Of a DNA stretch of 32,072 nt, positions 11,616 through 21,205 are shown piece by piece; positions within the stretch are counted from its first letter, which is position 1, and each line of letters starts with the position of its first letter. This DNA comes from a virus. The notes beneath the pieces were generated by a model. That model was not told where the DNA came from and did not search any database. It was given only the letters and a program-made list of their open reading frames with translations. The DNA lies in the IMG/VR virus record IMGVR_UViG_3300025770_000063, positions 1 to 32,072 of that record; one strand, written 5' to 3'. Both the position numbers and the translations under genes were made by a program.

Positions 11616-12546
11616 TTGTAAAGTTTGCGAAAAAGAATTTGAATCGGACAGAAAACTGCACGCACACATCAAGGCTCACGATATGCGCGTCGTGGAGTAC
11701 TATCAGTCTCAGTACCCAAGGCACGACAAGCAGGACAAAAAAATAATTAAATTTAAATCCAAAGAGCAATATTTCTCTAGCGACTTTAACACAAGAACGA
11801 ACCTAAAGAAATGGATGTCCGAAGCTCCGAAGGAAGAGGCTAAGGCTTACTGTAAAGATTTGCTCCTAAAGCGCAAAGAGAAGAAGCAGCTGGAATATAC
11901 CCCCGCCCAGGTCGAACTAAGAACATTGATTATCCCCCCAATTCAATGTTACAATGATTTATTTGGTGATTACTACGAGTTGTGCGAAGAGCTTGGCTTT
12001 AAAAATAAACACGCTAACTCAGATAAGGTTATCCACGGCTCAGAACCCAGCAAGCCCAATTGTAAAATATACATAGACACAAGAGAGAAAAAGCCATTAA
12101 ACTTCAAAGGCATAGAAACCGAAGTCAGGACTTTAAAGTTTGGCGACTACGCTTTTAGCGACGAAGACATGTCTTGCAAGTGTTACATAGAGAGAAAGTC
12201 TGCGAGCGATTTCATCGGAACTCTCAGCGGTGGATACGACAGATTCTGTAGGGAGATCGAGCGTGCGGAGCAAGCGAATGCTGGTTTTGTAGTCCTCGTG
12301 GAAGAAACCCTCACCAACTGCTTGTCATTTAATTACTTACCTCACATTTACAAAAAAGGCACTAGGGTAACACCAGAATATCTATTCCACAACGTAAGAA
12401 AACTAGGGCAGACTTACCCCTTTATACAATTCTTATTTGTTAAGGGCAGAGTAAAGGCCGCAGAGACTGTCGAGAAAATTTTCACTTCTGGCTGCTTGTT
12501 TAAGGAGATTGATTTGCAGTTAGCGTATGACACGAAAAAACTATAA
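11608..12546 (+). CDS. C2H2 zinc finger plus ERCC4-type nuclease
   Basis: A 312-residue protein. Residues 1-26 form a zinc finger (Cys4, Cys7, His20, His24; NCKVCEKEFESDRKLHAHIK). From about residue 150 an ERCC4-type nuclease core appears: IYIDTREKKPL (D and E of the motif), LKFGDYAF, then YIERKSASDFIG (Glu-Arg-Lys), the GDxxxxxERKxxxDF pattern of XPF-family nucleases. It would cut branched or flapped DNA, for example resolving replicated DNA before packaging. It overlaps the upstream gene by 8 bp and the TerL gene by TAATG, suggesting joint action in packaging. Confidence 0.82.
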   Translation: MVNCKVCEKEFESDRKLHAHIKAHDMRVVEYYQSQYPRHDKQDKKIIKFKSKEQYFSSDFNTRTNLKKWMSEAPKEEAKAYCKDLLLKRKEKKQLEYTPAQVELRTLIIPPIQCYNDLFGDYYELCEELGFKNKHANSDKVIHGSEPSKPNCKIYIDTREKKPLNFKGIETEVRTLKFGDYAFSDEDMSCKCYIERKSASDFIGTLSGGYDRFCREIERAEQANAGFVVLVEETLTNCLSFNYLPHIYKKGTRVTPEYLFHNVRKLGQTYPFIQFLFVKGRVKAAETVEKIFTSGCLFKEIDLQLAYDTKKL

Positions 12547-14366
12547 TGTGGTATAGCCCAAAAAAATACGATAAAGAGTTCAAGAATCTCAATGAAGACT
12601 TTCTAGCGTTAAAGGGTGAGCTTGGAGATAAAGAAGCTAGGGTTTCTTTGGCTAAATTTCTCAGAGCCAACTTGGGGTTTACTACTGAACTCATTTCTGG
12701 GATTAAGCTTGCAGCTTATCAGGAGGCCACCCTGAAGGGGTTGATGAATCGTAATTTTTCGATGTGCGTTTGGGGTCGCGGCTGCGGTAAGACTTTCATC
12801 GCTTCTGTATTCTGCTTCCTCCAATGTATATTCGAACCTGGCACTAAGATACTCATTGCTGGCCCGACGTTTCGTACTGCGAGGTTTATTTTCAACAACC
12901 TAGAGAAACTAGTAGACTCTAAGGGCGCAGAGCTTCTATCGCAATGCTTCGACGCAAAGTCCAAACGCAATGATCAATTTGAATGGAGCATAAACGGAGG
13001 AACCATTACGGCAATCCCCCTTAATGGTGAAAAAATTAGAGGCTTCCGCGCCAACGTTCTTGTGCTCGATGAGTATCTACTGCTTCCAGAGGATATTATC
13101 AAAACCGTCCTCATGCCTTTCTTGGTCGCCCCCCAAAACATGAAAGAAAGATTGGAGATAAGAGAAATAGAGAACAGGCTCATAGACGAGGGCAACATGA
13201 AGGAGGAGGATAGAATCAAATTCGAAAATAACTCTAAAATGATAGCCTTATCTTCTGCTAGCTATACTTTCGAGAATTTATTTAAAACCTACAAAGAGTG
13301 GATGGAGAAAATCTACAGCAAAGATAAACTAGACGCTTCTTACTTCATCTCCCAGATGGGATACGAGGCTTTGCCCGAAGAGATGATCGATCCAACTATC
13401 ATCGAGGAAGCTCAAAGCGGGGGAGTATCGAATTCGTCTTTCCAAAGGGAATATTGCGCTCAGTTTACGGACGGTAGCGACTCCTACTTTAGCGCCAAGA
13501 AAATGCATTTGTGTACAGTGCCAGATGGAGACGAGCCCTCTCTGAGATTGTCTTCAGGCGGGGCTAAGTATATAATTGCAATTGACCCCTCCTTCTCCAA
13601 CAGCCCTAGTTCAGATTACTTTGCCATGACTGTCATGGAATTAGACGAAGAGAACAAAACCGCCACCCTTGTCCATAGTTACGCGGTTGCTGGTGGAGAC
13701 TTAAAGGATCACATAGCTTATATGGATTACCTAACTGAGTCCTTTGACCCAGAAATGATAGTTATCGATAATGCTGGTTATCAGTTTTTGGATAGCTGTA
13801 ATGAAAACCACAAGTTCAAAAAGAAGCCGATGAAGTTCATTGACTTCAACAGCGACTCGGAAGGGAACGATTACATAAAGATGCTGCAAACCGCCAAAAG
13901 GCAATACAATAAAGAAATGGGCTTTATTTGTTTTAAGCAGGTATTTACCACTAATTTTATAAGAAACGCAAACGAGCATCTGCAAGCCTGTATCGATCAC
14001 AAGAGGGTTTGGTTTGGCTCTAGGATATCGCCCAACCCCACGGCTTTCCAAAGGGAGTCCAGCAAGAGGCTTAATATAAAGTACCCCAACGGGGAATCTA
14101 TCCTAGACTTGATAGAGACTCAGGACGACTTGGTTTATCAGACTAAAAAACAGTGCGCCTTATTAGAGGTCAATTCTACCGCTAGAGGAACTCAAACGTT
14201 TGATCTGCCCCAACACTTAAAGAGGAACACCTCAGCAAATAGGGCCAGAAAAGATAATTATACCACCTTAATGCTTGGCAACTGGGCGGTTAAGTGTTAT
14301 TATGATATGATGGATTTGGGCGAAATCAAAGCAAATTCGACTTTCTCGCCCATGATGATACAATAA
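12546..14366 (+). CDS. terL: terminase large subunit
   Basis: A 606-residue packaging motor. The ATPase domain has Walker A GRGCGKT (residues 77-83) and Walker B VLVLDEY (171-177, catalytic Glu176), with SSASYT near residue 237 as the coupling motif. The RNase H-like nuclease domain begins at about residue 342 with IIAIDPSFSNSPSSDYF (first catalytic Asp near 347), followed by MIVIDNAGYQF (second acidic site). Length fits the T4 gp17-like class. The start overlaps the nuclease gene's stop (TAATG). The protein cuts concatemers and drives DNA into the prohead with the portal encoded next. Confidence 0.95.
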   Translation: MWYSPKKYDKEFKNLNEDFLALKGELGDKEARVSLAKFLRANLGFTTELISGIKLAAYQEATLKGLMNRNFSMCVWGRGCGKTFIASVFCFLQCIFEPGTKILIAGPTFRTARFIFNNLEKLVDSKGAELLSQCFDAKSKRNDQFEWSINGGTITAIPLNGEKIRGFRANVLVLDEYLLLPEDIIKTVLMPFLVAPQNMKERLEIREIENRLIDEGNMKEEDRIKFENNSKMIALSSASYTFENLFKTYKEWMEKIYSKDKLDASYFISQMGYEALPEEMIDPTIIEEAQSGGVSNSSFQREYCAQFTDGSDSYFSAKKMHLCTVPDGDEPSLRLSSGGAKYIIAIDPSFSNSPSSDYFAMTVMELDEENKTATLVHSYAVAGGDLKDHIAYMDYLTESFDPEMIVIDNAGYQFLDSCNENHKFKKKPMKFIDFNSDSEGNDYIKMLQTAKRQYNKEMGFICFKQVFTTNFIRNANEHLQACIDHKRVWFGSRISPNPTAFQRESSKRLNIKYPNGESILDLIETQDDLVYQTKKQCALLEVNSTARGTQTFDLPQHLKRNTSANRARKDNYTTLMLGNWAVKCYYDMMDLGEIKANSTFSPMMIQ

Positions 14367-14386
14367 TTGTGTAACTCAAAACAGCA

Positions 14387-16288
14387 ATGACAGGCAAAAG
14401 GAAAAGTAAAAAAGAAGAGGAACAAGCTGTACCGTTGATGGTATCCGAAGCTTCTGAATCCTTCGCTAGCACCACAAGCACCACCACAGTGCCAACCAGA
14501 AGAAATGTGTCTGGCAACATCCCGAGAACGGACAGGTACAAAAACATAAACGACGGGCTTATCCCTTACAAGTTCACCCCAGGCGTGGGAGGAAACAAGT
14601 CCAACATTGACGTAAGAGACGCTGTTATCCTGTGTCAAAAAGCTTATTATAATTTCGCAGCGTTTAGGAATGTGATCGATTTGATGACTGAGTTTTCGAT
14701 CAGCGATCTTTATTTCAAGGGGGGAACCAAAAAGGCTAGAGATTTTTTCAGTGCTTTATTTAAGAAGCTTAATGTACTTGGTTTTCAGGATAGATTCTTT
14801 AGAGAGTATTATCGCTCTGGAAATGTATTTGTTTACAGGTTCGACGGAAAGCTCAAGAACGAAGACGCTTTGAAAATCACCCAGATGTACGGCGCGAAGG
14901 AATTAAGCGACAAGATTCTTCCCGCTAGATACATGATCCTCAACCCTGCCGACGTTCAGCTTACTGGTTCAGCAGCTTTTTGGAATGGTAACTATTATAA
15001 AATCTTTTCAGATTACGAGCTGGCTAGACTCCAAAACCCACAGACCGAAGAAGACAAGGAAATTTTAAGATCGCTCGATCCTGAATCCAGAGCCTTGATC
15101 AGCAAAAACAAAAAGTCAAAAATTATATTGATGAGGCTTGATCCAGACAAAGTTAAACCCGTCTTTTACAAGAAGCAGGATTACGAGCCATTTTCCGTCC
15201 CACTAGGCTTTCCTGTTCTTGAGGATATCAACTACAAGGCTGAGTTGAAAAAAATGGACATGGCAATTGCTCGCACAATGCAGCAAGCCATACTGCTCGT
15301 CACTATGGGGTCTGAGCCAGAAAAGGGCGGCGTTAACCAAAAGAACCTAGAAGCGATGCAGACTCTTTTTCAAAATCAGTCTGTAGGCAGGGTTCTTATC
15401 GCTGATTATACCACCAAGGCCGAGTTTGTTATTCCCAACATTGGCTCCCTATTAGACTCTAAAAAGTACGAAGTTGTAGACAGAGATATCCAACTTGGGT
15501 TGAACAATATTTTAGTTGGCGAAAGCACTTTCGCAAACCAGAATGCAAAGATTGATTTATTCATAGCGAGGCTTCAACAGGCGAGAAGTTCTTTCATGGA
15601 AGAATTTTTAATTCCTGAAATCAAACGAATCTCGAAGACGATGGGCTTCAAAAGTTATCCAACCCCCTACTTCGACAGGATCTCCCTTCAGGACGATACG
15701 AATATGCTTCGTATTTACAACAGGCTTATCGAGCTTGGCATCCTAACCGCCGAAGAAGGTCTTGAGGCTATCGATACAGGCAGACTTCCAGATAAAGAAA
15801 TGTCTCTCAAGTCTCAAAAAGAATTTAAAGAACTCAGAAAGCAGGGTTACTACGAACCCTTGATTGGCGGAAAGAATCAGGCTGAAATGAGCGAGACAAA
15901 AGAAGCTGGTAGGCCAGAGGGCGAAGGCGCGCCTACTCCAGAGCAAAACCCAGCGGGCAAAGGCGAACAGTCAAAGGCTGAATTCAGCTTGACAAAAGTA
16001 ACTGACAATTTAACTAAAGCTTCCAAGTTGTTCAAAATGGTTGAAGCATCTCTACGCAAAAAACACAAAATCAAAAGACTCACCAAAGTTCAAAAGCAAG
16101 TAGCGGAGGAGATTGGCTCCGTTATCATCGCTAACGAAGACCCCTCCGACTGGGAGGGTAAGATAAATGATTACGTGAAAAAGCCTGTGGATCGCAACCC
16201 AGAAAGAATAGCCGAAGTTAGAGAGATAGCTGCAAAACATCAGGTAGATGATTATCTAGCCAGCATTCTCTTTATAAGCAAGGCTTAA
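14387..16288 (+). CDS. portal protein
   Basis: A 633-residue protein directly after TerL, with the size and layout of myovirus-type portals: a Ser/Thr-rich N-terminus, a long mixed body, and a charged C-terminal third (about 490-560: GRPEGEGAPTPEQNPAGKGE linker, then helices). Segments such as YYNFAAFRNVIDLMTEFSIS and LGLNNILVGESTFANQNAKI fit phage portals, where a helix crosses the channel. It forms the dodecameric vertex to which the motor docks. GTGTAACTC lies 18 nt upstream of the ATG, and no clear Shine-Dalgarno is seen. Confidence 0.88.
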   Translation: MTGKRKSKKEEEQAVPLMVSEASESFASTTSTTTVPTRRNVSGNIPRTDRYKNINDGLIPYKFTPGVGGNKSNIDVRDAVILCQKAYYNFAAFRNVIDLMTEFSISDLYFKGGTKKARDFFSALFKKLNVLGFQDRFFREYYRSGNVFVYRFDGKLKNEDALKITQMYGAKELSDKILPARYMILNPADVQLTGSAAFWNGNYYKIFSDYELARLQNPQTEEDKEILRSLDPESRALISKNKKSKIILMRLDPDKVKPVFYKKQDYEPFSVPLGFPVLEDINYKAELKKMDMAIARTMQQAILLVTMGSEPEKGGVNQKNLEAMQTLFQNQSVGRVLIADYTTKAEFVIPNIGSLLDSKKYEVVDRDIQLGLNNILVGESTFANQNAKIDLFIARLQQARSSFMEEFLIPEIKRISKTMGFKSYPTPYFDRISLQDDTNMLRIYNRLIELGILTAEEGLEAIDTGRLPDKEMSLKSQKEFKELRKQGYYEPLIGGKNQAEMSETKEAGRPEGEGAPTPEQNPAGKGEQSKAEFSLTKVTDNLTKASKLFKMVEASLRKKHKIKRLTKVQKQVAEEIGSVIIANEDPSDWEGKINDYVKKPVDRNPERIAEVREIAAKHQVDDYLASILFISKA

Positions 16289-16299
16289 GGTTGTGATGT

Positions 16300-18051
16300 A
16301 TGGCAAACAGAATTATATACAACGCCCAAGATTTATTCTTTGGGTTAGCTAGCGGGGCAAGCAATTACCCCGTTGTAACTGGTACTCTTTCCGACAGCAA
16401 CACTGGCACTTTCGAAGTTCTCAAGAGAATTCATCGCGTACAAAGTTTCGGTTACGACATAACCACCAATAGGGAAGACATAGGCTTAATCGGTAAGTCT
16501 GCCTTTGATTCTCAAACTCTCTCCTCTCCCCCAGATGTAAATGGTACAATTTCTTATTTTTTAGAAGGCCTAAACAACGAGAAGAAAATGGGCTTTAATG
16601 TCATGACGAGTGGGTCGTCAAGCTCGCCCAATAAAGAATTTACTTATGACTTCTTAGGTGGAAATAAGAGGCAGAATGTATACCTAGCGGTAAACAAGTC
16701 AGGCACAGACGTAAGAACAACTCCAGCATTTAGCCCCGCTGAAATCCCCGACCTGATCTCATCTGGCAGGGCAAACGAAATGGCAACCCCAAATATAAAT
16801 GATTTGGGACTGTTGATTTTCCAGAACGTTTATATCAACAACTACGCTTTAGACATTACCGTTGGTAACTACCCCAAAGTAGACGTCGGGTTTGCCGCTG
16901 ACAACGTTATCTTCGTTGGCTCTGGCTCTGGGATAATGACCCCCTATATAAACTCAAAAGACGCAGAGGTCGAATACGGAGATAAAGAAATACTTATACC
17001 GAAGAACTACGATAGGACCAACCCGAATTTTGACGTTCATCACACTTTCAGGCCCAGCGATGTAGTCGTAACAGTCTCCAAAAGAGCCGCTAAGGAAGAT
17101 ATCTTGATTGAGAACGACATGGAAAGCTCCACCGACTTTGCTGGCTTTCACGGGGCCACAGTAGCTTTAACTTCTTCTGAGCAATATCAAGGCTTGCAGT
17201 CTTTGCAGGTTAATCAAGCTTCTTCAATTCACGCAAACGGTAATTATGGCGGGGCCTACGCAACTGTGCCAGTTGAGAAAATGGTTGTGGGAGAGTATTA
17301 TACTTACGAATTTTACGTTAAGGCTAACACAAGCAAACCAGAAGGAGAACTGCTTCAGGTAAGTCAAGATGGAATTCCGAACACTTTTAATTTGAGTCAG
17401 TTTATAGGTAATGCTTGGACCAAGATACAAATCAGGAAAAAACTTACATCCGCCCCCAATACCGCAAGCAAAGCCTTTAACATTTTCTTTCCCTCCGCTC
17501 AGGGGTTGGTTTTTTGGGTTGATTCGTTTAAGGTTTATAAAGATGCGGAAAATGAGCCCATCCTTTTCTACAAGGACATCTTCCAATCAATGAAGTTAAA
17601 CATCCCGATGAATAGGGAAAATCTTTCCTGCATTGGGCACAAGTATTACGCAGACAGAAACCTCACTCTGCCGCTTAAATCTACTCTGACCATAGACATG
17701 ATCGAAAGCGGAGCAAACTACCAGCTATCGGGAAACTTTTTAGATAACTTAAGGAGAGATGAAGATTACGACGTTTCTTTAGCCTTTATGGATGGCAACG
17801 GCAACCAAGGCATGAAGTATAACATCTTCGGGGCAAAATTTAACGGGGCAGCGTACAGTTCAGATATAGGAAGTAATAAAACTATTTCTACTACTTTTAC
17901 TATGTCTAATGATTACGATTACGCTAGAAGTGTAATAGCTGCTGAAGGTCAAGGGCTGTTTATCCTTGATTACTTGGTTGATGATAATTTAAATTTACTT
18001 ACCACAGATGGGGGAGACTACTTCTCCGACGACATACCACACCTGTTTTAA
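16300..18051 (+). CDS. tail-tube-like structural protein with carbohydrate-binding-like insert
   Basis: A 583-residue protein. Residues about 47-95 (VQSFGYDITTNREDIGLIG) and about 427-475 (FQSMKLNIPMNRENLSCIG) are an internal duplication, suggesting two tandem tail-tube-type domains. Between them, about 268-415, lies an insert that looks like a jelly-roll carbohydrate-binding module (LIENDMESS ... SLQVNQASS ... YTYEFYVKANTS ... VFWVDSFKVYKD). Tail tubes with surface-exposed accessory domains are known; the glycan-binding role is inferred from the CBM-like pattern. The stop overlaps the fibre gene start (TAATG). Alternative: another tail or neck protein. Confidence 0.6.
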   Translation: MANRIIYNAQDLFFGLASGASNYPVVTGTLSDSNTGTFEVLKRIHRVQSFGYDITTNREDIGLIGKSAFDSQTLSSPPDVNGTISYFLEGLNNEKKMGFNVMTSGSSSSPNKEFTYDFLGGNKRQNVYLAVNKSGTDVRTTPAFSPAEIPDLISSGRANEMATPNINDLGLLIFQNVYINNYALDITVGNYPKVDVGFAADNVIFVGSGSGIMTPYINSKDAEVEYGDKEILIPKNYDRTNPNFDVHHTFRPSDVVVTVSKRAAKEDILIENDMESSTDFAGFHGATVALTSSEQYQGLQSLQVNQASSIHANGNYGGAYATVPVEKMVVGEYYTYEFYVKANTSKPEGELLQVSQDGIPNTFNLSQFIGNAWTKIQIRKKLTSAPNTASKAFNIFFPSAQGLVFWVDSFKVYKDAENEPILFYKDIFQSMKLNIPMNRENLSCIGHKYYADRNLTLPLKSTLTIDMIESGANYQLSGNFLDNLRRDEDYDVSLAFMDGNGNQGMKYNIFGAKFNGAAYSSDIGSNKTISTTFTMSNDYDYARSVIAAEGQGLFILDYLVDDNLNLLTTDGGDYFSDDIPHLF

Positions 18052-20984
18052 TGCCCACTAAAATTAGAAATGTAGAATTGTTAACGCTCGCTCGAAGCGA
18101 CGCGGGTACTCCTGTATTGGGGCATGTGGGTGTGGGTATTGACGCTAATTTAATTCAAGATTTCGAAATGGGTCTTTCGAGGGCTGGCTCTGCTGCTCAA
18201 TTTAATTTAGCTCTTAACGTAGAAGGAGCCACGACTAACACCGCTCACTACGGTGGCATTGCGTTTACTCAGGGAGCAAGTGCTGACACAATCATGGCTT
18301 CTATCAAGGCGGTTAATACTAGTGTTGATGGTTATATTGATTTGTCTTTTAATACTAGAAGCGTAACCAATGTATTATATATCAAAGCTGACGGTAAAGT
18401 TGGGGTGAAAAAAATACCTACGACTTATGCTTTAGAGGTAGATGGGGACGTTCAAGCTACAAACTTCAGAGGGGCGTTCATTGGCGATCTTACTGGAAAC
18501 GTAACAGGCACTGTTTCAACTTTGTCAAATCACGACACAGATGATTTATCAGAGGGCTCTAGTAATTTATACTTTACAAACGAAAGGGCTCAAGACGCTA
18601 TTGGGACTATGCTTTCTGGTAACACAGAAACACTTATTACCGTAACCTATGATGATAGCAATAATGAGATTGATTTTGTTGTAGATAACGATTTATCGAA
18701 TTACTCAAATACTAGTTCAGCTTTTATAACCTTAAGTAGCATCTCGGTAACAGATAGTGGTGGAGATGGCTCTCTTGCTTACAATAACTCAACAGGCGTT
18801 ATAACTTACGCTGGTCCTTCCGCTTCTGATGTTAGGGCTCACTTTTCTGCGGGAACTGGAATAGGCATAAGTAGTGGAGAAATTTCTATCGGTCAAGCGG
18901 TAGCTACAGGCAGTAATGTAGTATTTAATCAAGTAACCGCAGCTTTAGTTGGTAATGCGAGTACAGCTACAACTTTAGAAACCGCAAGAAACATAGTCGT
19001 AGGAAAATCCGTCGCAGGGGCTGGCGACATTGACGCTATTACTCAATCATTCAATGGCGGTGCAAACATTAGTTTTGACTCAACACTTAATTCTCATTTA
19101 CCCGCCGATCTTAGAGGAACCACTAGCGACAATATAGCCGACGAGCCTAGCAATAACGCTGTTAAAATTATTGGCAGTGACATTAATACGCCAAGATTAA
19201 AAATCAACAGACAAGGCTTGATAGTAGGGTTTGAAGAAGTGGCTACTTCGGGTGGTGGTGGATCAGGTGGAATTTCAGCTTTAACACTAACCACAAATGG
19301 ACTGCTGTACTTAAACGCGGGTCTTACTACTCAAACTGAAACTACGAGCACTTCAACTCCAACTTTAAATTTATATTTAAAATCCGCTGGTCTCTTTACA
19401 GCCTTAACAGAGTCAGGCGGTACAATGTCGGTGACAGTCGGCGGCACAACTAAAACACTTGCGTTACCAAATGCATCTTTCACTCAGTTTCAAAGAATTA
19501 GCTCGACGCAACTCCAAGCCACTGTTGGAACAACGCAGCTAACAGCCGATCTTTCTGGAGCCTCAGTGGCCAACGCCACGAACGCCACAAACGCAGCTAA
19601 CGTTGCTATCGCTGCCAACGCGACAGACTCGGCTAGATATCTTACTTTCGTTACGGGCAGCTCTGGGAATCTTCCGTTGTTGATGGATACGGGTATAACG
19701 TACAACCCAAGTTCAAACACTTTAGCTACAACCAATTTTGTTGGAGCTCTGAGTGGTAACGCTACTACATCCAGCGGACTGCTGATTGGCTCAACTACTT
19801 ATTTGCCGTCTACGAGTGCAACTAGCACTAACAACTTAGTCGCAAGAAATGCCAGCAGCCAAGTTCACATTAAAGAGTTGGTGTTAAGCGACAACACAAC
19901 AAGCTCCAGCTTGAGTATGTTCATAGGCAAGATTTCAGGCAGTGATATTTTGCATGAGTTTTCAGGGGGTCAAGCGCTAGCCTTGCTGGGGATAAATACT
20001 ATTTTCACGGGCAATGGGCCTTACGCCATAAGCGTAACTGGCAACGCTGCTACTGCGACCACAGCGGCAGCTTGTTCTGGAAATGCGGCGACAGCAACTG
20101 TCGCTGCAAGCACAACGAAAGTCGTGGCCGCTGCTAACGCCACCAACGCTGACCAATATGTAGCTTTCCTAGACAACGCTAATACAACCGCCCAGCAGGT
20201 CTTGTATGACGCGGGGATTACGTACAACCCAAGCTCAAACACTTTATCTACAACCACTTTCGCTGGGGCTCTCAGCGGAAACGCCTCATCAGCTACGGGG
20301 CTTGTGTGGAGCGGTGCAACTAGGTCCCCAAGCTCTGCCGCAACAGCAAATACAATAGCCGTTAGGGGATCGGGGGGAGCCTTAACAATCGCTGGTCTAA
20401 CATGCACTACTGTTGGGGCGACAACGATGAGTGCTCAGAGCTTGGAATTGACCAATCAAGGCACGGGAACTAACTTCTCTCTGAAAGTGCATAACATCGT
20501 ACCGAAGGGGACGCTAGCTACGTTTGGGTCTGGCTCGCTTTTAATAAATTACGTATCTGATAGCTCAATAGGCGACCACGATAACGCGTCGGTAGGCGCT
20601 TTCGCCCGAATTGACGCTTACAGAGTGTACAGCATGTCCACTCTAGCTTATTCTGACAGAAGACTAAAGGAAAATATTTCCCCATTCGAACTGGGGTTAG
20701 ATTTCGTAAGACTGTTAGAGCCGAAAAGCTACAACAGGATCGGATCGAAAACCCCAAGAAAATATTACGGAGCCATTGCTCAAGAAGTAGCAGAAGTGAT
20801 GAAGGAGATTGGAATAGAAGACGAATCTATGATTTCAATCAGAGGACATCATGAGAAAACAGAAGAAGAACGAGAACAGGCCGTTAAAACTTACGACCCC
20901 CAACAAATCATGTGGGTTCTCTTCAACGCTGTGAAACAATTGGATGCAGAAGTCCAAGACCTCAAAAAAGAATTAAAAAAATAA
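18051..20984 (+). CDS. tail fibre with S74-type intramolecular chaperone
   Basis: A 977-residue fibre. The N-terminal part starts with beta-rich segments (ALEVDGDVQATNFRGAFIGD). The middle is Ala/Thr/Asn/Ser-rich with low-complexity triple-helix-type repeats, including two copies of a unit 174 residues apart (GITYNPSSNTL ... GALSGNA, at about 19697 and 20219). The C-terminus from about residue 866 (YSDRRLKENISPFELGLDF ... YGAIAQEVAEVMKE) is a Peptidase_S74 chaperone, which assists trimerisation and normally cleaves itself off before the Ser of SDRRLKENI. It probably binds the host surface. Coupled to the upstream tail gene. Confidence 0.9.
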   Translation: MPTKIRNVELLTLARSDAGTPVLGHVGVGIDANLIQDFEMGLSRAGSAAQFNLALNVEGATTNTAHYGGIAFTQGASADTIMASIKAVNTSVDGYIDLSFNTRSVTNVLYIKADGKVGVKKIPTTYALEVDGDVQATNFRGAFIGDLTGNVTGTVSTLSNHDTDDLSEGSSNLYFTNERAQDAIGTMLSGNTETLITVTYDDSNNEIDFVVDNDLSNYSNTSSAFITLSSISVTDSGGDGSLAYNNSTGVITYAGPSASDVRAHFSAGTGIGISSGEISIGQAVATGSNVVFNQVTAALVGNASTATTLETARNIVVGKSVAGAGDIDAITQSFNGGANISFDSTLNSHLPADLRGTTSDNIADEPSNNAVKIIGSDINTPRLKINRQGLIVGFEEVATSGGGGSGGISALTLTTNGLLYLNAGLTTQTETTSTSTPTLNLYLKSAGLFTALTESGGTMSVTVGGTTKTLALPNASFTQFQRISSTQLQATVGTTQLTADLSGASVANATNATNAANVAIAANATDSARYLTFVTGSSGNLPLLMDTGITYNPSSNTLATTNFVGALSGNATTSSGLLIGSTTYLPSTSATSTNNLVARNASSQVHIKELVLSDNTTSSSLSMFIGKISGSDILHEFSGGQALALLGINTIFTGNGPYAISVTGNAATATTAAACSGNAATATVAASTTKVVAAANATNADQYVAFLDNANTTAQQVLYDAGITYNPSSNTLSTTTFAGALSGNASSATGLVWSGATRSPSSAATANTIAVRGSGGALTIAGLTCTTVGATTMSAQSLELTNQGTGTNFSLKVHNIVPKGTLATFGSGSLLINYVSDSSIGDHDNASVGAFARIDAYRVYSMSTLAYSDRRLKENISPFELGLDFVRLLEPKSYNRIGSKTPRKYYGAIAQEVAEVMKEIGIEDESMISIRGHHEKTEEEREQAVKTYDPQQIMWVLFNAVKQLDAEVQDLKKELKK
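19557..20367 (+). repeat. duplicated fibre repeat unit, offset 522 bp
   Basis: Two in-frame copies inside the fibre gene, approximately 19557-19845 and 20079-20367. Both read NAT/AATxA ... TGITYNPSSNTL (or AGITYNPSSNTL) ... GALSGNA. The DNA matches well around ACGTACAACCCAAG (19698 and 20220). The offset is a whole number of codons (174). Confidence 0.7.
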
Positions 20985-20985
20985 T

Positions 20986-21014
20986 TTGCTTTTTCGGAGC
21001 CTACTTGTTATACT
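20986..21014 (+). promoter_or_regulatory. promoter for the 21023 gene
   Basis: TTGCTT (20986-20991), 17 bp spacer, extended -10 TGT-TATACT (-10 at 21009-21014). The next ATG is 8 nt later, with no Shine-Dalgarno between; a leaderless start is likely. Confidence 0.55.
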
Positions 21015-21022
21015 AAATAACA

Positions 21023-21205
21023 ATGAGTGAAGAAAATCAAAACCCCGAACAAACTAATGCGGAAGCGCCCAAAGACCTGACTCTTGAGCAGTCATTCAAT
21101 TTGCTGGTTAATTTAGCCAGACAATCCAAGCTAACTTATGAAGAGCACGCTCTAGTGGACAAGTCTGTGCAGAAATTAGCCGAAGAGCTTAATGTCGGCG
21201 GTTGA
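21023..21205 (+). CDS. small acidic hypothetical protein, 60 aa
   Basis: A 60-residue protein with a disordered acidic N-terminus (MSEENQNPEQTNAEAPKD) and two predicted helices (LTLEQSFNLLVNLARQSKL, then EEHALVDKSVQKLAEELNV). No family is recognised; the helical hairpin suggests a protein-interaction role. It has its own promoter and ends before a perfect terminator, so it is a single-gene unit between the fibre and the membrane protein. Confidence 0.75.
   Translation: MSEENQNPEQTNAEAPKDLTLEQSFNLLVNLARQSKLTYEEHALVDKSVQKLAEELNVGG

Noticed and set aside
20021-20407. 128-codon minus-strand frame inside the tail fibre
   Set aside because: An Ala/Val-rich shadow of the fibre's low-complexity repeats; no start signal or family.
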